Assembly (NCBI GenBank): GCA_965153455.1
Contig: OZ234498.1
Span: forward strand, 19,158,001 to 19,222,000
DNA length: 64,000 nucleotides
Direction: 5' to 3'
Source of the DNA: Sphagnum compactum
Lineage: Eukaryota; Bryophyta; Sphagnopsida; Sphagnales
Part shown: piece by piece, positions 48,468 to 59,894 of the stretch
Layout of the letters: every line of letters starts with the position of its first letter
How positions within the stretch are numbered: the stretch's first letter is position 1
Translations under genes and position numbers: made by a program
Notes under the pieces: generated by a model
What the model was told of the DNA's origin: nothing
The model's database searches: none
The model's input: the letters and a program-made list of their open reading frames with translations, nothing else

Positions 48468-48626
48468 AGGATTCTGGGCACTTTGCAGGAGGTAAGGACT
48501 ATGCTCCTGTGCAAGCCGCTTTGTGTACTTGTGTGATGACTCCATATCTTCTACACCCTTCTGCACTTCTCGACTCTTCACTGTAAATGCCAATTTCGGA
48601 TCTCTCCTTGCCAGTATACCTCCCAT
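48468..48626 (-). pseudogene. 5' exon of a DUF255 (SPATA20/YyaL-like) protein
   Basis: The frame from the ATG at 48626 (or the second ATG at 48545) contains HKYTKRLAQEHSPYLLQSAQ followed by NP and a donor, GTAAAATTC. This matches the highly conserved start of thioredoxin-fold DUF255 proteins (N-R-L-A...SPYLLQHAHNPVDW). The donor falls at phase 0 between NP and the expected V. The second exon (VDWYPWGEEAF...) and the rest of a protein that is normally 650-800 residues were not found within about 4 kb downstream. The exon is therefore annotated as a fragment. The two family histidines of QHAHNP are replaced (QSAQNP), which also suggests decay. Confidence 0.55.
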
Positions 48627-48632
48627 CCACAA

Positions 48633-50218
48633 GGAGCAAACTTGGGGTTTTCTGGATCATGAGCAAGATTACCACCGCTACAAATAGCAACAGAAGAAGA
48701 AACAGCAACAGGAGGGGCAGCAGCAGGTCGCAGCCTAGGAGTGCAAACCAGTGATCTGTTCTCCGATGCGACATTCTTGTCAACAGCAGACTAATCTCGC
48801 TTTCTAAAGAGCTCCAAACCCTAACCCTAAACCAACAGAAGAAGAAACAGCAACAGGACGACGAGTAGCAGGCCTGCGGCCCAGTAGTGCAAAACAGTGT
48901 TGTTGTCATATAACCCATACTTTCTGGTGCAACTGAGTAGTGAAAAAAAGTATATAGAAAGTGCGGAGTTGGAGGTAAAGGTTAAAAGGGTCGGTTGGTT
49001 AATTGTACCACGCGAGTCTTTACGACTCGTGCCGTATGGACTATCAAGACATATGGCCGGCACTATTTTTGGAACCCATATAGGGTTGGCACGCTTTGCC
49101 GACCCTCCCCAATAAACAAATCTGGACGCTTTGATTTTCGGATTTAAATGTTTTCGTTAGAATAAGGCATCTACGAAATGAATTCTTCAGTGAAGATTGT
49201 ACCAAATTTCTATTGTAATCAATTTTGTGTGCTGGTTTCTCTAATTTTATTTTTTTCTGTTTTTATGAATTCTGAGTCTAAAGAATCGATTTTATTTATT
49301 AAGCAAACAAGTGCAATGCTCTCTGCCCAAGGTTTCCAATTGAGCAAAATTCCTCCTCATCACTCCCCCCCTCTACCTTTTTTTACCATGCTATGATCAT
49401 CATTATTTATATCAAAATTGGATTTTGTTATAGATAACATGTTACCTTAAAATTTCACTTGCACTTCAATGCATTATTTAAGGATTTAGGGATTCATGCC
49501 AACTTTCAAGTGTTTAAGTTGAACCATATATCCACCCTTTAAGACTAAAGCAATTAGGGTAAAAAATATGTGGTCAATGAGCAGCCAAAAAACAAACCTT
49601 GAATCAGAAAAATCACCTATGGTGGTAAGCATCGTACATCATGGCCCCTGATCCCTTACATGATTACATGGTACCTGTGTTGCCAATACTCAGAAATGCT
49701 TACAGTGATAAGACAAGGGGGCTTACTGGATGCTTGTGGAACAGGAGTACTGACCCCACTCCATGGGCAAACCTATTACACAATTTGGATCTAATTAAGT
49801 AAAAGTTTAGCAACCAGTTACCTGCATATTTCTAAAAAAGTCTCACTTACATATTAATTTGCAGCTAAATATGACTGCATAGGGCTGAGGATGATGATCA
49901 AGTCATTTGACATAGAAGTGGAAAGTGAAAGCAAAAAATCAAAAGTTCTAACACAACAAGATTACCTGCCTGCACGAGCAGAAGATGCTGTACCTTGTTC
50001 CTTACAAAGTTAGCATTCATAGCAGCTCTTTGATTCCCACTCTAAAGGGGAAAAACATTTAAGTTCCTATAGTTGAAAAGACTATTCAACACTTTCAGTG
50101 CATAAGTAAGAGAGGAGGGGTTACAGATTATTCAAGTGCTCTGCAATGCCTGCCTGATTTGCAGCACCAAAGGTCCAGTACTCATCCAGGCAATTGTGCA
50201 CTTCCCACTTCTTGAAAG
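48633..50218. other. Intergenic DNA, no gene recognised
   Basis: Upstream of the DUF255-like exon, a frame to 48918 is rich in Leu/Val/Phe from a CAACAG/AAGAAG-type repeat on the other strand and is not convincing. Two interstitial CCCTAAC/CCCTAAA units occur near 48818-48833. A short GC-richer patch lies at about 48990-49110. Downstream the DNA is AT-rich up to the tRNase Z stop. Confidence 0.4.
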
Positions 50219-51281
50219 TCAAAAGCCCTCTGTCAAAGCAACCACTCGTCCATGCAAAGGAGGTGGGAGATTCTCAATTGCTCTCATAATATCCTGATAC
50301 ACCAATTGACTTGTCAGATCCAGGCTCAACCATTGCCCAATACATTGTCTTCTGATAAGTGAGTGCCCTAAAGATGCAGAGTGCTGCTGAAGATATGTAG
50401 TCTATTGATCACATTATCCACAGGAGGTTCACCTTCCAAATCAAAGATGGTAACCGAACAGTGAGAGCTGCCCAAACAGCACACCAAGATAACAACTATC
50501 AAGAAAATGAACTACCTCATTACTAAGTCACCTTCATATGTCAGGTGCACTAGTAAATCACCTCACGGCTGTAACGAGCAGAAAAATGGATGAAAAGGAT
50601 GGCCTTGTTTTTAAATTGGTCTGCATGTGCTAAAACCTGGAAAACCCACATCAGGCTGCATTAGTTCATGAAGTCACAAGTGTGATGCAAAGACAGACCC
50701 AAAGAGTTTGGGCTGTACTCTATAATCAATGTCACACAATTCTCCCTTGCAAGTAAAATAAAAGAGCCCTTTGGGAGGATAAAAGGACATGGTAAGTTCC
50801 AACTAAATGATCACTGCTTGGGAATAAGCCATAAATAAGCCACCAAAGAATCAGTACCTCAAACAAGTGCGTGTGACCATAGTTTCGTGCATGCTCAATA
50901 GTAACAGACCCATCCAAAAATGTAGCCTGTGCCATCCACCAGTACATACCTAATAAGACATATTGGCCCATTCTCTTGTAACATGACAATGATCACAATG
51001 TGTTAAACAATGTGTCTACAGAGACAAGAGCCAGTTGGAGGCAATAGCAGAAGCTAGACATCATAACCATCCAAATAGTCCTTAACACTCTACTCATTCC
51101 CAGAACTGTCCTCTTTGAAACCCTATGTTTCAATAACCACTGCAGCATAGGGGATGAGGAAACTAACTTCCATGATAAGGAGTTTAGCTTCCAAGACATC
51201 TTTATTGGCCTTGTCCAAAATGAAATCTGGTGTAGTATCACCGGTGAAGGCAACCTCAGGCACTCTGATGGTGTCAGTGAT
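50219..51281 (-). CDS. tRNase Z (short form), last four exons
   Basis: This enzyme cuts the 3' trailer from tRNA precursors. Four exons in phase, in transcript order 51281-51168, 50926-50858, 50636-50562 and 50293-50219, encode 110 residues: ITDTIRVPEVAFTGDTTPDF, then ATFLDGSVTIEHARNYGHTH, then NKAILFIHFSARYSRE, then NLPPPLHGRVVALTEGF and a stop. These carry the FTGDTT motif with its metal-ligand Asp, the EHARNYGHTH region and the HFSARY His, and end as plant TRZ1/TRZ2-type proteins do. Every junction is GT-AG. The N-terminal 160-170 residues, including the HxHxDH signature, were not found upstream at 51.3-54.9 kb, where a Helitron-like element is inserted 156 bp from the first exon. A fitting preceding exon is at 32803-32898, in the wrong order. 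The gene is 5'-truncated or rearranged. Confidence 0.85.
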
Positions 51282-51436
51282 CTGTAGATCCCACAAAGAA
51301 GTTCAGTTCAGCAGTTCATATGTGGAAAGGCACTACTAGAGGCACATCAAAAGTGCTTTCCACAGACCAATAACAAAATTCTAACAAACCAGACTGCCTT
51401 GTTCTTCAAATTCCTTGGTGGAATGGGCCTGTCCAA

Positions 51437-52113
51437 TCTTATATATAAAGTGTCTTGTCCGTGCGTCCGTGCGTCGAGGTCCTGAAACCCAGTGTCCGTT
51501 TATCGAGGTCCTGAAAGTCGAGGTCTTGTCCGTCCGTCGAGGTCCTGAAACCCAGATCGGGACCCGCCTGTCCGTCCGTCTGGTCGAGGTCCTGAAACCC
51601 AGATCCCAAATTGTAAAAGTAAAATAACCACCCAAAAACCTGGCTGGCTCCTCTTTTCCGGGTTTTCGTGAAACCCGGCAGTTCTGTGCACGAAAACCCG
51701 GCAGTTCTGTGATTATGTGGATGAAATATTATACGTTTTTAGTTCCGTCCAATGAGCTCAGAGTTCTGGATGGGTGGTTATGAGGATGAGATATCATGTA
51801 TTTGTAGTTCCGTCCAATTAGGAGGAATGATTTGTGGATGAAATATTAAAGATTTTGTAGTTTTGTCCACTTAGAGTTTTGGATGGATTGATTATGTGGA
51901 TGAAATATTATGTATTTATATAATTCTATCCACTGAGGGGTTCTGAATGGATGATTATGTGGATGAAATATCATTATATTTGTAATTCCGTCCAATTAGG
52001 AGTTCTGGATGGATGATTATGTGGATGAAAATATCACGTATTTGGGAGTTCCTTTGGACTCCCAGTTTTTTCCCAGTGCCGTGTCGTGCCTTGCAGGCAC
52101 AGGTTACCACTAG
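51437..52113 (+). mobile_element. Non-autonomous Helitron-like element 2
   Basis: All Helitron hallmarks are present: insertion between A (51436) and T (52114), 5' TC followed by TTATATATAAAG, and a 3' hairpin GTGCCT-TGC-AGGCAC (52086-52100), nine bases, then CTAG (52110-52113). The 5' part has GTCC/GTCGAGGTCCTGAAACCCAG repeats and the middle a minisatellite. No protein is encoded. It lies in or just before the 5'-truncated tRNase Z gene, on the opposite strand. It shares GTCC arrays and the nine-base hairpin-to-CTAG spacing with element 1. Confidence 0.85.
51700..52050. repeat. Minisatellite (about 62 bp, six imperfect units) inside the Helitron-like element
   Basis: The motif GATTATGTGGATGAAATATT followed by TAGTTCCGTCC and GAGTTCTGGATGGAT recurs about every 55-75 bp from 51700 to 52040, with many substitutions and small length changes. 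Internal tandem repeats are common in Helitrons. Confidence 0.75.
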
Positions 52114-52157
52114 TAGTAATAAATGATCAAAGAGCAATGTCCAGTGTTGGGCAGTTC

Positions 52158-52183
52158 TTTAGGGTTTAGGGTTTAGGGTTTTT
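52158..52183. repeat. Interstitial telomere-like repeat (TTTAGGG)3
   Basis: Three exact TTTAGGG units in tandem lie 45 bp past the Helitron-like element's 3' end. This is the plant telomere repeat. The short length argues for an interstitial remnant or repair scar rather than a chromosome end. Confidence 0.85.
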
Positions 52184-54072
52184 ACTACCTACTAACAACG
52201 GGCTTGTAGGTTGTTAATAGGTGGGTAGAAAATTAAACACCAACAGAGCTAGGCACCATGTTTAGCTAGGGAATTGGAACTTGACAGAAAACTGTTTCCT
52301 GCCCATTATCATCCATTCTTCACGGTGCACTGGTTCACCATTTGGATGTCGCTCGATGACATGTCAATTTCCTATTTGCCCACAACACACCTCTCCAGAC
52401 CTGGTAGCTTGCAATATAGTACCCCCTCCTTATACCCATCCGAGCTACAGTCTTGTCGATTATTATGATTCATCAAGGAAGACAAAGGCTACAAAGAATG
52501 ACTACGAGAAACAAGCACCTTTGTGGATGAAATGCTAAACATCCTTGGGTTACAGTTTTAATGCCATATTACAACTCAAAATGTCCAATCAAATTGGAGA
52601 CAACATCTCATACATCCAATCGTCAGCTATGTTGGGTAGGGTTTATGAAAAGGATGTTGGGTAAGGGTTTATGCAAAGGGTGATAATCAACCGGTTTACT
52701 TAAGTCTACTAGAAACACAAAACAATGTAAACTATATTATGAGTTATATTGTGAGCCTGATGAAAAGGGCGATCATTTATGGAGCTATAATCTGGCAATT
52801 TTTACCTTTGAAAATCTTTAAAATTCCAGTGTAGTGATAGCTAGAACCAAATTAAGGTGGAAATCTGGACTTTTCACCACTACACCGGAAAAAAAAAAAA
52901 AACACTCATACTACCCATCCTAACCCTTGCTTGTGATCCACTTATGTAGTTTGGGCATTTTCATGCCGTAGTAGTACGAGGCATTACAAGGTGTATCCAT
53001 TACACTAAAGTTAGGGGGGGTTATTACTCTTGGAAGTTTTCTCTTGGTTTCAATAACAGTCCCCTGACTTTATCACCAAAGAACAAGCTACCGAATGGAG
53101 TCATCTTCACAAATGATTGAGGAGTAAGGGGCTTCCAATGGAAAGGAAGGTGTGTTGGTGGCTGTTGGTTTAGTGTGGCCCTTGTCCTGTAATCTGAAGG
53201 GGGGGTGGGGCCATTCTTAAAATAAAGGGCTTAGGTCAAGGCAGGAAGGAGCCAAGGTCTCTTATTTTGGGAATGTCCCTCACAGCTGGGGTTTTACCCA
53301 ACACAAAGCATGAGGTGAAAATGATCATGAAACCTCACAATAGGTAGATTGAGAGGGGCATAGAAGAAGGAGGGTGGTGATTATGCCTACTCCTTAAGAA
53401 TGGGAGGGATCTTACACCTAAGAGTGGTAAGAATGAAAGGGATGCATGCTTTCTTGGTAGGAGTGATAATGATCTTACGCCTAGGCCTAGTAGGACTAGG
53501 CATCGCTCCAAGGGTGTTGAAAGGGGATATTGATGAATATTGATTACCGTCCAAAATTACACTAGGAAGAATTTTCTTTGCAACGCTTTACAAGTAGTGT
53601 AACACTTGAGAGAAGCAAAAGCACTATTGAAATAAGCATCCGAAATGGCACTCTTTTGGGAACTCCTCCTCACTCACTTTGAGGGTGTTAGCTACTGTAA
53701 AACCTGGGTGGAAAACAAAAATGCTTGGAGTGGGAAGCATTGCCCTGCCCCCCTTATGAAGGAAAAGTCCCACACTTGGCAACATGCCCCTCCAAATACA
53801 CAAATTAGAAGTTGTTGTTTTGCCTGTTGTTGCAACAAACACACATTTGAAAATAACAAATTCTTGTGAAACATGGGCAATAAGAGATATATACCTAAAC
53901 AAACAATTTATTTTTTTGCTGAAGGAGAAAACATGAACAGTAATAAATTTCATGTAATGAGTTCATGGGACAAGGAATCAAACCAACAAAGAACCAACCA
54001 ACACACAGTTTTCATGAAAGAACCAACAAAGAAGAACTGGCAGTTGGATTGGGTGTCTATTATTGCCTTCCC

Positions 54073-54103
<31 letters not shown>

Positions 54104-54934
54104 CTTTTCTTTCTTACTTTCCTGATGTTGCTCAAGTGCAGATCATCCTCCATAGGAGGAATTAGCCATATTTGGCGATAAAAAAAAATCTAGAATCCTT
54201 CTCTCTCTGTTTTATGTACATATATATATATATATATTTAAATTTTTTTAGATTTTTAAAATTTACGTAATTAATTTTCTTTTGAAGCACAATGGCAGAC
54301 TCAACCTGACAAGCTGTTTGTGCCTGGAAATCATGCTCATTGGCAGAAGGCCAGCATGAGTTTTCACCTGCACTCCACTTGGTTTGAACCCATGACCTTT
54401 TTTTGAGATCCCAGGGTCCCAGAATGGGTAGAGTCATCACCCTTCTCTATTTTTGCCCACCTACTGGAACTTAGTGCATAATCTAGCAATTTTTTTTTAA
54501 AAAAAATGAAAATTTGGCAAGTAAAATTTATAAAACTGAAATAAAATAAAATTTCGTCAATTAAAAACCCAAAAAATCGCCAAATGGCCAAAACACTGGA
54601 TGGAAGTGGGTCCCTATTATTGCCTTCCTTCCGCGAGAGAGAGGAGAGAGGGGGCAGGGGCAGAGAACAAAACATTTTCCAATGCACACATTAGAATGCA
54701 AGGAAGACGGGAACAACGAACGCGTGCTAGACGATAGATCCAGAGAGACCGTCTTGTGCGCAGCAGCAGCAGCTCTGGGGCGGGCGAGCGAGCGAGCGAG
54801 CGAGCGGAAGCAGCAGCAGCGGGGCTTGAGGAAGACGGGGAAGAAGCAGGAGTATGCGCAAACCTGAGCTATGCTTGGGTTTCATCTCAAGCCCTTGTGT
54901 GCATAAGGATGAGCAATGCCCTGAGCCGGGCGTG
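52184..54934. other. Intergenic DNA and GDT1-like promoter region
   Basis: I searched this stretch on the minus strand for tRNase Z N-terminal exons and found none. It contains an inverted relative (about 53280-53475) of the repeat at 41.1-41.3 kb, a (GA)n tract at about 54077-54098, a (TA)n tract near 54221-54236, a B-box-like GGTTCAAACC on the minus strand (54381-54390) and a (GAGC)n run at about 54784-54807 in the probable GDT1-like leader. Confidence 0.45.
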
Positions 54935-57880
54935 ATGGCCATGGCGAGACTTACCAGCCCTCCTCCTCGCCGGATCCTCCTCCTCATCCTACTTGTGTTC
55001 CTTCTGGCTTTTGTTCCATTTTCCGCTGGCCAGATGGTATGGAAATACCTCTTCTCTTCCTGGTTCTCTTTCTTTGGGTTTTGGTTTTGTTTTTTGGTTT
55101 CTGGAGAAGGTTATTTTCGCTCGCATCTGGAGGATGATGACACGAAACCACATTTAGGTCGTCGCAGAGGAAGAGGAGGAGGTGGTGAGGTGTTGCGGTT
55201 CTTAGGTTTATTTTGTAGATCTGTTAGGTTTCTTTTTGGCTTACGATCTTTTACGTATTCAGGAGTTGTTGCTGATACGGTTTTTTTTGGGATTCATTAG
55301 AGGTGTTTTTGTTTGCTCGTTTTTTGGATACGTTCCAAAGCAAGCAGCGAGCGGTGTTCTGAAAAAAGTTCAAAAGTAAAATTAAACATGAGGTTGAATG
55401 TGTCGCTGTGTATCGCCATGTGTGGTGGGAGTTGCAGTCGAGTCATGCTGAAGATGATGAAGCTGGCGATGCTACAGTGGTCCAAACGGAGAGTGAATCT
55501 TATCATCGAAGGTCAAAAGTAAGTAACCACTCCCTTCTTCTCTTTTTTGTTCTATCAGTTTTTTTGCCTCAGCTGCTGCTCACAAGACTATGAAAGAGGT
55601 ATTCTTCTTCCTTTTGCAGCAACCAAGGGCAACAGTATCATGTATACATCATATAGGCTGATGTTGTGGGCTGGCTCCATTGCAATTTGCTGCATTGTGT
55701 GTCTATTTTGTACTCCAGAAAGAGAGCTTGCTCTTCCACAAACCTAACAGAGGAAGAGAGGATCCATGAGCTGTGGGCCCCAATGACAAACAAGCAGGGA
55801 AGAAGAAGAAGAAAATGTGAACATGTTACACTTTTTTATACCAGCAATGATGATGGGAGGAAAAAATTTAAGACTTGAAGATACAATAGTCACATGCAGG
55901 AAAGAGAGTCAACAATCCACGATTGGTGGTTTTATAACCCTATTATAGACTGACTGAAAGTAAACTTTAGGGTACTCTTTTTCCTCTCCTGTTGCTGATG
56001 ATGCTCATCCTTGCAAAAGTTCGATGACACATTTTTGTCAACTGCGACCCTTGTGATATATACTTGCAGCTTCTGGTGAATAAGGATGATGTCTTGCCAA
56101 AGACACAAGGAGGAGAAGATGAGGTGGAAGTCAAAGAAGGCTGGGGGGGAGGAGGAGTGGTGTATGGTGGTGGAGAGGGTTTCACAGATGCCACATTGAC
56201 GAGCTTGTCCATGATCCTAGTTAGTGAGGTAAATTCAGATTGATCCAGGACTTTGCCCTAGCTTTGCCTTAAGCTGATGACAATGCTTTTGTTTACAGAG
56301 TCCTTATTATCTGTCCAAAACGTGGATGGAAGGTCTATGCAGTGTTTGCATTCCCTCTTCAGAAGTTTGTCTTGTTTAATATAAAAACTTTTTGTGAGCA
56401 ATATGGCAGATTGGAGATGAAACCTTCATTATTGCTGCATTGATGGCTATGAGACACCCACGATCGATTGTTCTTTCTGGAGCTCTTTCTGCCCTTGTCA
56501 TCATGACTGTAAGTCGGCCCAACTTTTGTTTATCACCATCATTGTCATTGATCTCTCTTCAGTTTGGTTTGGTGTTTGATTGTCTGGTGAACCTTCTATC
56601 TTGTTCATGCTAGTAGTTCTGGTTCAAAGGTTATCTTGCAGGCCTGGATGCCTATGTTTAGGTTGTACCAGCAGCTCAAGCAGGGAAGCAGTAGTCATAT
56701 TCCTGGTTCAAGTGTTAGTGTCTTCCCAACACCTTTGCAGTCCAAAGCATGAATGTTTCTCTGTTTCAGGTGTTATCAACAGGACTGGGGAGAATCGTGC
56801 CAAATTTGATATCTAGGAAGCATACAAACAATGCTGCTACAGGTGCACACATCATACTTCAGGGAGGGACATGAATGGGACTATTTATCTGTTGACATTG
56901 GATGGTTGGAAATTGACAACTGGGTCTACTCATTACACTATAAACTAGTGTGACATCTGCATGTCGCTGAGCAGCATGATAATTTCTTGTGCCAGTATTG
57001 TATACATTCTTTGGGCTGCGGCTGCTGTACATTGCTTGGCGAGCTGATCCCAATAGCACACCACAGAAGGAGCTTGAAGAGGTGTGATTTCATGCTTTGA
57101 ACCTTATTTTTGCTCAGTTTTCTGTGCATTTATTCCTACTCATGATCATATCATTGGAACAAGACTCATTGTTCTGTGTGTCATACATCTGTTGTTGGAA
57201 TAGGTGGAGGAGAAACTTGAAGGAACTCAGAAGAAGACATTGGTCCGACGGCTTTTTGCGCGCTTTTGCACCCCAATTTTTCTAGAGGTTCTGCTCTGCT
57301 TTTTGCCTCTGCACATGAGGGCAGTCGTTTGATGCATGCTTGGATTTTCATGTTCCCTAGGTAGCTCACTAGGATCCTCATCTTGGAGCAAGCTAATGCT
57401 TTTTGACTTCAGTTTTGTGCTTTCCATGGGAACATGGCAAGTTACACCAAGAAGCAGCAACTAACAATCCGTGACTGATTGATATGCAGTCTTTCATTCT
57501 CACTTTCTTGGCTGAATGGGGAGACCGAAGCCAAATTGCAACCATTGCGGTATGTATTTTCTAGGAGGAGAAGAGTCTCTCATTGTGCTGATCTTCAGTG
57601 TGTAGCTTCCTTTGCATCTGAAGAGCTTCAGAGATGTGTGCATCTGTTTCTACAGAAGCAGCATTCATACAAAATACCATTGTTGGTGCAGCTTGCAGCA
57701 CACAAGAATCCATGGGGAGTGACACTAGGTGCAACTTTGGGGCACACTGTTTGCACGTCTCTTGCAGTGGTCGGTGGACGACTATTGGCCTTGAAAATCT
57801 CACAACGTACTGTGGCTACAGTTGGAGGCTGTCTTTTCATGGCTTTTGCCATGAGCTCATATTTTTATCCACCAGTGTAA
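54935..57880 (+). CDS. GDT1-like (UPF0016/TMEM165 family) cation transporter
   Basis: Family members are endomembrane Mn/Ca:H+ exchangers. Nine exons in phase: 54935-55036, 55438-55518, 56070-56228, 56410-56508, 56770-56842, 56996-57081, 57204-57287, 57490-57549 and 57692-57880, for 310 residues. The start at 54935 gives a clear signal peptide (MAMARLTSPPPRRI, then a Leu/Val-rich core ending SAGQ); an upstream in-frame ATG at 54854 would add 27 residues ahead of it. An acidic luminal stretch (SSHAEDDEAGDATVV) follows. Two copies of the family signature E-x-G-D-[KRE]-[ST] are present: SEIGDETFIIAALMAMRHPR (exons 3-4) and AEWGDRSQIATIALAAHKNP (exons 8-9), each in a three-helix half. A charged cytosolic loop separates the halves. 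It ends FYPPV. The sequence groups with Arabidopsis GDT1-like 3/4/5 rather than the plastid members. Exons 2 and 3 are the least conserved, so their boundaries are less certain. Confidence 0.9.
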
Positions 57881-58815
57881 GAGATGCTCACTATTTGCAT
57901 CAGTCTTAGAACAGATCCTATGCTTAGCAGCATTGTATGGGCTCCATAATTTTCACCATCTGAGGACTTCCATGTGAGGCCCAATTCATTTCTGAAATCA
58001 ACCAGGATGTACCTCCAAAAGAGGGTTTTGGAGCATATCCTTCCAAGGGAAACAGTTATTCTATCATAAAATAGGGATACACATTATGAGTTAGGGTATT
58101 GTTTCCCGCAGGATTGCCATTCAAGTCCAGTTGTGGATAGTCAAATAGAATAACATTATTTGAAAGATATAGCCAGAAAGAAGCATGCGTAGTGTACTCT
58201 GGTCTTCTGAAACTCCAAGAAGTCTTTGGGGGTCTCACATGGAAGTTCTGCGCAAATTATTGTGTACTCAACATTAGGTCACAGGCAAGGAATTGCTGTC
58301 AAATTGATGAGATTGTTACATGCAGGGAATAGTGGTAGTGTTACCTGTCTTTAACACTCTCTCTCTCGCTTTCTTACAATTTTGCTTTCTTCATAGAGAA
58401 ATACCAGGAAATACAGGGCAGCTGGATATTGAAGGTCAGAACCCTCAAATTTTTGAGCTTTGATAAGGTGGATAAGCAAGATTTAGGTGGACTGTCACCT
58501 GTACAATGTATTTCAAAGTTTACAAGATCAATAACAGCATGATGGTAGAACTTTGAATTGCCTATATCAGTTCAACAATCCTACTGTTTTAGTAATTGCT
58601 CATTGTGTTGTGTGAAAAGTAGATGTCAAATATCATGATTATCTCTCTACCCTTTATTTCTAGAGTCGGTTTGAGAACAATTTGATTCTCTGTGAGGCTG
58701 AAACAACATTGGAACAACCACTGCAAATGGTAGCTTTGGGGACTTGGATTCCAGGATGCTTTCAGCTGATGGATATGCTGACTGGTGTTGGGTGTGTATG
58801 TCCGCAGAATCTTTC

Positions 58816-58839
58816 TATATATATATATATATATATATA
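58816..58839. repeat. (AT)n microsatellite
   Basis: Twelve uninterrupted AT units. It lies 0.9 kb past the GDT1-like stop codon. Confidence 0.95.
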
Positions 58840-59858
58840 GATAGATTGGTAACCTTGTTAGAATATCCCTATGACACCTTGACTACCCTATATAGTGATC
58901 CAATGATGCCCTTTGATGATACCCAACAGTCTTGGTACCAAAATGTTTGAATATGCAGGTTGAGACCAGTGTTGGCGGGTTATTGAGTTTTGACCTGGTT
59001 ATCAACAAGGTAGGTTATAAATCCTAAAACACTAAAAACATCCCAGGGATTTTGGCCCCTAGGTAAATAGGTCTATTTTTATGTGAGGATTTTTGAAACA
59101 TGATATTTTGGCTGGTGTTGAAACTTGAGATTAGTTACAGAGTTATAATATCTTGAAGGATTTTGGTTTCTTTTAGAGGATTTTTTGAAGATTATATTTT
59201 TTTGCATGGTGAAATATTTGAGTTTCTGTAATTCTTCTTTTGCCTTCTGATACTTTTTAATGTCATGACAAGGCCACAGTGTGATGCACAAGGGTGTGAC
59301 ACACCTCTTGTTTCGTAATCTGCAAGTTTTAATCAGAGCTACCTCGGTTGTTATGGCCTCTACTGTCAGGGAAGTACTGTGTGGACCTCCGGCTCCACCC
59401 TCAGTGCTCACACAGTAATTCCTTGACAAGCAGGGACTTACCCTACACAATACTAACTACTCACTGAATTCAACCTAGTAGTATGAAACGCCACTCTGTG
59501 CACACACCCACACGTCTATCTACCCACCCAAACACCCTCCTTCACCACCAAACAAATTAGAGATAATAAAAGACATTCTTCAGTTCTTTGGAAGATTACT
59601 TACATCTTACAGAAGAGGGACTCAATATTTTTCTGCCAGCGAGAGTTTTCAAAGCTGATTAAGGCTGTTTGAGAAATGTCTGGTAGGTGCTAGGTACTTC
59701 ATATTTTGCAAGTCACAGGTGCCCTGCTAGTGCTCAATCAAAATATAGGTGATTTTAGAGACATTTCAGTGAGGGAAAAAGGTTTAAGCTGATGATGCAA
59801 ATTCTAGTGCACACACTGGCCAGAGACTGGTGACAAACAATTCACAAGAAAGAGAGGA

Positions 59859-59890
<32 letters not shown>

Positions 59891-59894
59891 ATAA
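59859..59894. repeat. (CTG)n(ATG)n trinucleotide microsatellite
   Basis: About seven CTG units run into four GAT/ATG units. No coding frame is supported here. Confidence 0.9.

Noticed and set aside
48499-48918. 139-codon minus-strand frame rich in Leu, Val and Phe
   Set aside because: Its hydrophobic run comes from CAACAG/AAGAAG-type low-complexity DNA, and it overlaps the better-supported DUF255 frame.
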